A DNA stretch of 64,000 nt from assembly GCA_902634515.1 (NCBI GenBank), contig CACPKH010000002.1, positions 22,750 to 86,749 on the forward strand, written 5' to 3'. Position numbers and translations under genes: made by a program. Position 1 is the first letter of the stretch, and every line of letters begins with the position of its first letter. Below, piece by piece: positions 58,819 through 64,000 of this stretch. Under the pieces are notes generated by a model. That model did no database searches. It had not been told where the DNA came from and saw only the letters and a list, made by a program, of their open reading frames with translations. Origin of the DNA: an uncultured Prochlorococcus sp. (GTDB lineage Bacteria > Cyanobacteriota > Cyanobacteriia > PCC-6307 > Cyanobiaceae).

Positions 58819-60507
58819 TTACAAATTATTTTTATTCATTTGAATTCTTTCAAGTCTTTCATCACTTCTCATTTTTAACTGCAATTTAATCCATCCCATT
58901 GAAACTGGTAGTGCAATAATTATTGGGATTATTGATAAGAAAGGTCTAGAAGTTGAACCTAATAAAGCTGCTGAAATACCTAAACATCCAATTAATATTG
59001 ATTGACCCATGGATTGTTGAGCGCTAATCATTCTTCTTAGTTGCCTGTCTGATTCGCCAACTCTTATTTGGAGTTGTAAGTCTCCTTGCTCAAGCTTTTC
59101 TAAGCTTTCATCTAAACGTTTTGGTAAGGCAACTGCCTTACTACCTAATTCTCCAACTTGGCGACCAATCTCATTGATTAGGTCATTTGGATTGGGATTG
59201 TTTGAAGTCATGAGTGGAATAAGGTATGGCTTTGCTATTGCAACTAAATTAAAGCTTGGATCTAGTGTTCTGCCTACTCCCTCAAAGGTTGAAAGCGCTC
59301 TCATTACAAAAATCAACTCCACTGGAAGCCTGAATGGCTTCCCATAAACTAATTCGTACATATCTCCAGATAGTTTGTTTATTACATCTGGGCTAAAAGG
59401 AGGCGTAAGAGTTTCCTTTAACATAATTCGAATTAAACGTCTTACTGGACCAAGATCGATCCCTTTTGCGAGTAAACCAGAATCTTGTAATTGATTCACT
59501 AACGAAGATGCATCTCCTAGCGCAACTGATTTCACCATCCCGCCTATACGCTTTCTTAATCTTTCTGAAACCATTCCCATCATTCCAAAATCGTAAAAGA
59601 TTAAAGAGCCATCTTTGCTCACTGCTAGATTTCCAGGATGAGGATCTGCATGAAAAAAACCAAATTCAATAAGCTGTTTGAAATAACTTGAAGCTCCTAG
59701 TTCTGCTATAGATCTTGGATTTATCTCAAGCTTTGCCAAGCTGTCTTGATCATTTATTTTGATGCCTGGAAGATAATCTAAACAAATTACTTTCTCTGAA
59801 GTCATTTCCCATATCACACCTGGAATCTTGATTTTGGGCTCTTTTAGAAATTGTTGCCGAAATCTTGCAGCATATTCTGCTTCGATTTGAAAGTTTAATT
59901 CTCTCAACAAAACCTTTTTACACTCTTTGGCCATTCCAACCCAGTCTCTTCCTTGGCTCCAGGCTTTATTTTTTTGAAGTAAAGAAGCTACTTCTTGCAT
60001 TACTTCAAGATCTAGCTTGAAGAATGTTTCTAAACCAGGCCTTTGAATTTTAAAAACAACTTGGCGGCCATTTTTCAAGATAGCTTTATGAACTTGGGCA
60101 AGCGAAGCTGCTCCAAGAGGCGCTTTTTCTAAATGAATGATCTTTTGACATCGTGAGCCTAATTCTTGTTTTAAGATCTCTTGAGCTTTTTCAAAATGAA
60201 ATGGTGGGACTCTATCTTGAAGAGCTGCAAGCTCAACAATCCATCCCTTTGGCAGAACGTCTGGTCTTGCGGAAAGTAACTGGCCAAGCTTGATAAATGC
60301 AGAGCCTAATTTTAGTAATTGCTTAGTAAGCCATTTTGCTCGAATTTTTTGACGTATTTCTTTCTTTTTTTGAGTACAACCTCCAATGTAAGTTATCTTT
60401 TGAGAGTCCCACCATAGAAGAGCTAAAAGGATAATAAAAGACTTCCAAATACTTAGAGCTCGAAGGTTCTTTTCTATAAAGCTGAGCAATTCTTTTATAT
60501 ATATCAA
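58819..60507 (-). CDS. ABC1/UbiB-family atypical kinase
   Basis: A 562-residue protein of the ADCK/UbiB family. The KxGQ motif is in FIKLGQLLSARPDVLPKGW; the alanine-rich loop in APLGAASLAQVHKAIL; GFFHADPHPGNLAV, YDFGMMGMVSERLRKR supply the catalytic and metal aspartates. Two hydrophobic segments lie near the C-terminus (about 500-545). Such proteins support quinone synthesis or lipid homeostasis in plastids and cyanobacteria; the client is not known here. The start is TTG 60507, overlapping the upstream small gene (TTGA). Confidence 0.9.
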   Translation of the reverse strand: MIYIKELLSFIEKNLRALSIWKSFIILLALLWWDSQKITYIGGCTQKKKEIRQKIRAKWLTKQLLKLGSAFIKLGQLLSARPDVLPKGWIVELAALQDRVPPFHFEKAQEILKQELGSRCQKIIHLEKAPLGAASLAQVHKAILKNGRQVVFKIQRPGLETFFKLDLEVMQEVASLLQKNKAWSQGRDWVGMAKECKKVLLRELNFQIEAEYAARFRQQFLKEPKIKIPGVIWEMTSEKVICLDYLPGIKINDQDSLAKLEINPRSIAELGASSYFKQLIEFGFFHADPHPGNLAVSKDGSLIFYDFGMMGMVSERLRKRIGGMVKSVALGDASSLVNQLQDSGLLAKGIDLGPVRRLIRIMLKETLTPPFSPDVINKLSGDMYELVYGKPFRLPVELIFVMRALSTFEGVGRTLDPSFNLVAIAKPYLIPLMTSNNPNPNDLINEIGRQVGELGSKAVALPKRLDESLEKLEQGDLQLQIRVGESDRQLRRMISAQQSMGQSILIGCLGISAALLGSTSRPFLSIIPIIIALPVSMGWIKLQLKMRSDERLERIQMNKNNL

Positions 60508-60800
60508 TTTCTATCCTCAACTTTATCTATAAGCATGGAGATCTTTGCTCTTATTGAATCTATCTTTCTTTGAGATATTTGAGAATTGGATTTCTGATCA
60601 GAATCTTCTTGGAAATTGTTGTCCAATTGATCGGCTTCATTAATAATTTCTTCTTTTAAAAGCTCCCATTCAGCTTTAATTTGATCAGGGGTTTCTTGTA
60701 CCTTCTTTGAAAGATTAGTAGCTGTATCGAAAAGACCTTTGCCTAATCGAACTGAAATTCGATTAAACGCAGCTTTTAATAGGTTTTCAGATGAACTCAT
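60504..60800 (-). CDS. small helical protein coupled to the ABC1 kinase gene
   Basis: A 98-residue protein without membrane segment, rich in Lys, Glu, Gln and Ser. Long helical stretches are likely (FNRISVRLGKGLFDTATNLS; TPDQIKAEWELLKEEIINEA; KIDSIRAKISMLIDKVEDRN). I do not recognise a named family. Because its stop overlaps the kinase start, the two are probably translated together, and it may act with the kinase. The function is unknown. Confidence 0.75.
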   Translation of the reverse strand: MSSSENLLKAAFNRISVRLGKGLFDTATNLSKKVQETPDQIKAEWELLKEEIINEADQLDNNFQEDSDQKSNSQISQRKIDSIRAKISMLIDKVEDRN

Positions 60801-60842
60801 GATTTAATTCATCAAAGTAAACTTTAGAAGATTTTGGCAAAT

Positions 60843-61376
60843 TTATGGCATTGGTAAGGAATTAAAAAGAGCTTCAATAAACTCTTCTTCTTTAGTTAAA
60901 AGAACCTTTTTGGATTCATTTTTCGGCATAACGTTAGTAGCTGAAGCTTGCCTTTGCAATTTCTCTATAGAATTTTTAGATTTTTTGACAGGGATTTTTT
61001 GCTCAGATGAAGATGAGCTTTTTCCCTTTTTCTTGAAAGTTGCATCAACATCAATTTCTTCAGTCTTTTCCTGAAGACGAGTTTGAATTACAGGATTCAT
61101 TCTTTGGGTACTTGCTTTGTTTTCTTGTTCTTTTGATTGAAGAACATTCTTTAGATTTTCCTTAGATGCTTCCATATTGTTTCTCTTGAGAGGGACCTGT
61201 TGAAAAGTTTTCGCAGTAGAGTTCTCATTGATGAGGGCCTTCTTCTTTGGATTCGAATGATTAGAAAATGTAAATTTTCTATTTGTAAACTCATATCCTG
61301 CAGAGAAAAAACTGCCTGCCAGTAGAGGAATTATCCAAAAATCTGTTAATTTTTTTAAGCTACTTTGTTTTTTCAT
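60843..61376 (-). CDS. hypothetical protein with N-terminal membrane anchor and charged disordered body
   Basis: A 177-residue protein. A short hydrophobic segment (FWIIPLLAGSFFSAGYEF, about residues 13-30) is followed by a Lys/Gln/Ser-rich, low-complexity region that looks disordered (KKKGKSSSSSEQKIPVKKSK), and a short conserved-looking end EEEFIEALFNSLPMP. I do not recognise it. It lies upstream of the small helical gene and the ABC1 kinase on the same strand, separated by 42 bases. Confidence 0.65.
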   Translation of the reverse strand: MKKQSSLKKLTDFWIIPLLAGSFFSAGYEFTNRKFTFSNHSNPKKKALINENSTAKTFQQVPLKRNNMEASKENLKNVLQSKEQENKASTQRMNPVIQTRLQEKTEEIDVDATFKKKGKSSSSSEQKIPVKKSKNSIEKLQRQASATNVMPKNESKKVLLTKEEEFIEALFNSLPMP

Positions 61377-61617
61377 TATTCATCATGATTTGAGTTGGAA
61401 ATTGGCTTTTTAAGGACTTCTTGGAGTGGGCTTTGGTTATGGACTTATGATTTTCTATTAAATAGCTCTCCTTCATTGCAAATCAGATCCATAATCATCA
61501 AATAGAGTTATAACTTTGCACAGACCTTGCAGAAATTCCATAGGCTTACTATGGATTAATAACACTGTCATCTTTTGATCTTAGACGCCCAACTTTTACT
61601 AAGGAGAACAAAGCATT
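61377..61617 (+). promoter_or_regulatory. 241-base divergent intergenic region with a 7-bp dyad ahead of the reductase gene
   Basis: The longest non-coding stretch of the window. TCCATAG (61538-61544) and CTATGGA (61550-61556) are exact reverse complements around five bases, centred about 70 bases before the reductase start. No T-run follows, so an operator is likelier than a terminator. AAGGAG at 61601-61606 is the ribosome-binding site. I see no gene, tRNA or known small RNA here. Confidence 0.45.
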
Positions 61618-62574
61618 TTGGAAACAATTGAAACTGATGTAGTCATAGTTGGTGGAGGACCTGCAGGATGTAGCTGTGCTCTATATACCTCCCGAGCCGA
61701 TTTAAAGACAGTAATCCTGGACAAAAACCCTGCTGTAGGAGCTCTTGCGATAACTCATCAAATTGCTAATTATCCAGGTGTTTCTTCAGAAATGAGTGGT
61801 GAAGATTTGTTGACTTTGATGAGAGATCAAGCGATTCAATACGGTACTGATTATAGGCGGGCGCAGGTTTTTGGGGTAGATGTAACTGGTGACTGGAAAA
61901 TTGTTTATACCCCTGAAGGTACTTTTAAGGGTCGCTCTCTTGTACTTGCTAGTGGTGCAATGGGTAGACCAGCTTCGTTCAAGGGAGAGGCAGAATTCTT
62001 AGGCAGAGGGGTAAGTTACTGTGCTACTTGCGATGGCGCTTTTTATAGAGATCGAGAGGTTGCAGTAGTTGGAATTAATAAAGAAGCCTTAGAAGAAGCT
62101 CAGGTCCTTACTAAATTTGCTTCTACAGTTCACTGGATAACTTCAAGTGATCCTAAAGATAATGATGCTCATGCTATGGAATTAATGCATCAATCAAACG
62201 TTAAGCATTGGAGCAGGACTAGATTGATGGAAATACAAGGTGATGAAGCTGGTGTTAAAGGAGTTCTTTTAAAAAATCGGACTAATGAATCTAATTTGGA
62301 GTTACCTGTTGAAGGAGTATTTGTATATATGAGCGGTTCGAAGCCTATTACAGACTTTTTGGGAGATCAAATAGCATTAAAAGAAGATGGAGGAATAATA
62401 GTAGATGATTTTATGTCTACAACTTCAGAAGGAGTTTGGGCTATTGGTGATATTCGGAATACTCCTTTTAAGCAAGCTGTAGTCGCTGCTTCAGATGGAT
62501 GCATTGCAGCAATGGCAATAGATAGATATCTAAATAGTCGTAAAGCAATTAGGGTTGATTGGGTTCATTCTTAG
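61618..62574 (+). CDS. thioredoxin-reductase-family flavoprotein lacking NADPH motifs (FFTR/DTR type)
   Basis: A 318-residue two-domain flavoenzyme. The FAD site GGGPAG (12-17), the redox-active CATC (135-138, in SYCATCDGAFYRD) and the C-terminal FAD segment EGVWAIGDIRNTPFKQAVVA are intact. The pyridine-nucleotide site is not: GGGxxA of NADPH enzymes is GINKEA (152-157), and HRRxxxR is TSSDPKD. This is the pattern of ferredoxin-dependent flavin thioredoxin reductases, earlier called DTR, reported from Gloeobacter and Prochlorococcus, which would reduce thioredoxin with photosynthetic ferredoxin. The start is TTG 61618 (11 bases after AAGGAG) or an in-frame ATT at 61615 (8 bases). Confidence 0.88.
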   Translation: METIETDVVIVGGGPAGCSCALYTSRADLKTVILDKNPAVGALAITHQIANYPGVSSEMSGEDLLTLMRDQAIQYGTDYRRAQVFGVDVTGDWKIVYTPEGTFKGRSLVLASGAMGRPASFKGEAEFLGRGVSYCATCDGAFYRDREVAVVGINKEALEEAQVLTKFASTVHWITSSDPKDNDAHAMELMHQSNVKHWSRTRLMEIQGDEAGVKGVLLKNRTNESNLELPVEGVFVYMSGSKPITDFLGDQIALKEDGGIIVDDFMSTTSEGVWAIGDIRNTPFKQAVVAASDGCIAAMAIDRYLNSRKAIRVDWVHS

Positions 62575-62576
62575 AT

Positions 62577-62597
62577 AAGACAATTTTGTCTTTTATT
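62577..62597 (+). terminator. probable intrinsic terminator after the reductase gene
   Basis: AAGACA (62577-62582) and TGTCTT (62587-62592) form an exact stem with an ATTT loop, followed by TTATTTAAATT. It begins three bases after the stop codon. The stem is short and the T-run interrupted, so efficiency is uncertain. Confidence 0.55.
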
Positions 62598-62634
62598 TAA
62601 ATTCTTCTCAAAACTGTAAATTATATTTAAATCA

Positions 62635-62916
62635 TCAAAGTTCAGTTGCTTCAGAAACATAAGCAACACCCCCATAATAACTAAGCGTAGGCCCTATATT
62701 CTCTTTTACTTTTTCTAGGATTTCTTGCTCACAAAAAATTATTACATGAGCATTTGCACCAAGTCCAGTAAATTCCATATCTTCAGAAACGATCGTTTGT
62801 GGTCCTCTACCTGTTGCATGTTTCAGAACTGTGTAACCAGGGACCTCTGCCTTTTCAAGAGCTTCGATGATTGTATCTAGCTCTCTTTCGCTTACGATAA
62901 GGTCTAATCTTTTCAT
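62635..62916 (-). CDS. sbtB: SbtB-like PII-family protein, short form
   Basis: A 93-residue ferredoxin-like-fold protein. KRLDLIVSERELDTIIEALE, PGYTVLKHATGRGPQTIVS and YYGGVAYVSEATEL follow the SbtB pattern (PGYTV before the nucleotide-binding T-loop). It ends right after the last strand and lacks the C-terminal extension with paired cysteines found in freshwater SbtB of about 110 residues, so that redox switch is absent. SbtB binds adenine nucleotides, including cAMP in other species, and regulates SbtA. sbtA is directly upstream with a 4-base gap. Confidence 0.88.
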   Translation of the reverse strand: MKRLDLIVSERELDTIIEALEKAEVPGYTVLKHATGRGPQTIVSEDMEFTGLGANAHVIIFCEQEILEKVKENIGPTLSYYGGVAYVSEATEL

Positions 62917-62920
62917 GAAA

Positions 62921-63922
62921 TTATCCTAGAGAAGGTGAAATGAATTTATTTACCAATTGCATATATAGAGGGATTCCAATTACTATATTAAAAGGAAAAG
63001 TAAGTCCTAAAGTTGTGGAAATATAATAACTTGCTTTAGCTTCTGGAACTGTCATGCGCATTGCTGTAGGCACGGCAAGGTATGAAGCACTCGCGCATAA
63101 GATTACAAATAAAAGAGCATTGCCTGCTTCTAGTAATAATAGCTTCGCAATAAAAACTCCTAAAACAGCATTAAAAACAGGCATGCAAACTGCAAACACA
63201 ATTAGGAATGACCCAGCCTTTCTTAGACCAGGCAGTCTTTGAGCGGCAACTATTCCCATGTCTAATAAGAAGAAACATTCCACTCCATAGAATAAGTAAC
63301 TTTCAGTAAATGGTCTTATCTTTTCTAGTCCATCAGGATTATGAGAAGCTGTCAGAAATCCAATAATTAAACTCCCTAAAAGTAAATAAACTGAACCATT
63401 TAGCATTGATTCATGAAGGATTTTCCTCCATTTCATAACCCTTTTATTTGGTCTATTTTTTGGTGCCGCAAGTTTTACTAGTGCAAGGCCAACAATAATT
63501 GCAGGAGATTCCATTAAGGCAAGAGGCGCAACCATCCAACCATCAAATGGAATTCCTTGACTTTTTAGAAAGCTTTCAGCAGTTATGAATGTAACTGCAC
63601 TTATAGAGCCATATGCAGCAGCAATTGCGGCTGCATTAAAAACATCAAGTTTTAATCGTAAAACTGCAAAACAGATAAGTGGTATTACTAATGACATAAT
63701 TATTGCTGCGCAAACCGTTGGTAATAATGTCTCTTCTTTTATTCCTATCTGAAGTTCAAATCCACCCCTAACTCCAATTGCAAGAAGAAGATATAAAGAA
63801 AATAATTTTGGCAATGGTGCAGGTATTTCGAGATCTGAACGAACTACTACAGCAATTATTCCAAGAAAAAAGAAAAGAACTGGAGGTGTTAATACATTTT
63901 GAAGTAGCAGACTGGTCTCCAT
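62921..63922 (-). CDS. sbtA: SbtA-family sodium-dependent bicarbonate transporter
   Basis: A 333-residue membrane protein with about ten hydrophobic segments in two inverted halves. LTPPVLFFFLGIIAVVVRSD, LPKLFSLYLLLAIGVRGGFE, AAAIAAAYGSISAVTFITAE and MESPAIIVGLALVKLAAP are SbtA/DUF897 family blocks. FFLLDMGIVAAQRLP and CASASYLAVPTAMRMTVPEA belong to the second half. It probably imports bicarbonate for carboxysomes. It is shorter than freshwater SbtA (about 370) and lacks much of its central cytoplasmic loop. Co-transcribed with sbtB; the 78 bases upstream are extremely AT-rich. Confidence 0.9.
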   Translation of the reverse strand: METSLLLQNVLTPPVLFFFLGIIAVVVRSDLEIPAPLPKLFSLYLLLAIGVRGGFELQIGIKEETLLPTVCAAIIMSLVIPLICFAVLRLKLDVFNAAAIAAAYGSISAVTFITAESFLKSQGIPFDGWMVAPLALMESPAIIVGLALVKLAAPKNRPNKRVMKWRKILHESMLNGSVYLLLGSLIIGFLTASHNPDGLEKIRPFTESYLFYGVECFFLLDMGIVAAQRLPGLRKAGSFLIVFAVCMPVFNAVLGVFIAKLLLLEAGNALLFVILCASASYLAVPTAMRMTVPEAKASYYISTTLGLTFPFNIVIGIPLYMQLVNKFISPSLG

Positions 63923-64000
63923 AATTCTGTTTATTTAAAGTAAAAATGATTCATGAAATTGACGTTTCCATAATTTAAAATTATTTTTTTTAATTTTTAG

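Noticed and set aside
63968..64000. ATAATTT/AAATTAT followed by a T-run on the plus strand
   Set aside because: Looks like a terminator for plus-strand transcription, but the only neighbour seen is sbtA on the minus strand and the stem is AT-only; the gene beyond the window end is unknown.

Overview
The window is a compact, AT-rich stretch of chromosome from a marine picocyanobacterium, most likely Prochlorococcus (a low-light-type strain would fit, but I cannot prove the strain). Oxygenic phototrophy is indicated by the NDH-1 genes (ndhF, D, E, G, I, A, H), Mg-protoporphyrin methyltransferase (chlM), four or five steps of phylloquinone synthesis (menF, menC, menE, menA, DHNA-CoA thioesterase), SbtA/SbtB-type inorganic-carbon genes and a PedR-like regulator. 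The genome type is streamlined: about 70 genes, no gap above 241 bases, many 1-26 bp overlaps between genes. I see no rRNA, tRNA, insertion sequence, prophage or CRISPR array.

Layout. 1-2.5 kb: end of ndhF, then ndhD and a small LapA-like membrane protein. 2.6-6.1 kb: scpA, a sugar-nucleotide pyrophosphorylase, metF (convergent), a PedR-like regulator and a small overlapping hypothetical. 6.1-11.6 kb, minus strand: gltA, ndhA-I-G-E, nadK and a CYTH protein. 11.8-21.6 kb: single-gene housekeeping units in mixed orientation (DUF3352 protein, rhodanese, trpB, SUI1, cysC, purE, nagA, chlM, response regulator, cysteine desulfurase, rsmH). 21.6-28.0 kb: ndhH with the DHNA-CoA thioesterase, then menA-menC-menE on the minus strand and menF divergent from them. 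28.0-32.9 kb: glutathione and glutaredoxin genes, then prfB and a plus-strand run of ybeY, dgkA, pabA and an exported metallo-beta-lactamase-like protein. 33-38 kb, minus strand: mnmE-nadC-argS-hisC, tightly coupled. 38-46 kb: DUF2062, rsh, an orphan double ABC ATPase, rbgA-rluD and pgk. 46-50.5 kb: murG and rnhA-pyrD-cobC. 50.6-57.4 kb, minus strand: gloA, a ClpB-like ATPase, secE, nusG, rplK, rplA, an L10 leader RNA, rplJ and rplL. 57.5-64 kb: eno, an ABC1/UbiB kinase with two small helical or charged hypotheticals, an NADPH-site-less thioredoxin-reductase flavoprotein, sbtB and sbtA.

How the genes relate. The NDH-1 genes encode most of the membrane arm and part of the connecting arm of the thylakoid and respiratory complex. 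The men genes supply phylloquinone for photosystem I. cysC, cysteine desulfurase, gshB, glutaredoxin, rhodanese and the thioredoxin-reductase-like protein form a scattered sulfur and thiol theme. The secE-rplL block, rbgA, rluD, mnmE, ybeY, prfB, rsmH and argS serve translation.

I did not find an unknown multi-gene system. The observations most worth following are: a programmed +1 frameshift in prfB that moves its true start 67 bases upstream of the apparent ATG; a thioredoxin reductase homologue with intact FAD and CATC sites but no NADPH motifs, as expected for the ferredoxin-dependent flavin thioredoxin reductase known from Prochlorococcus and Gloeobacter; an exported metallo-beta-lactamase-fold protein that has lost its metal ligands; an L10 leader with a competing hairpin; and two genes (gltA and the reductase) whose Shine-Dalgarno spacing points to AUA or AUU start codons.
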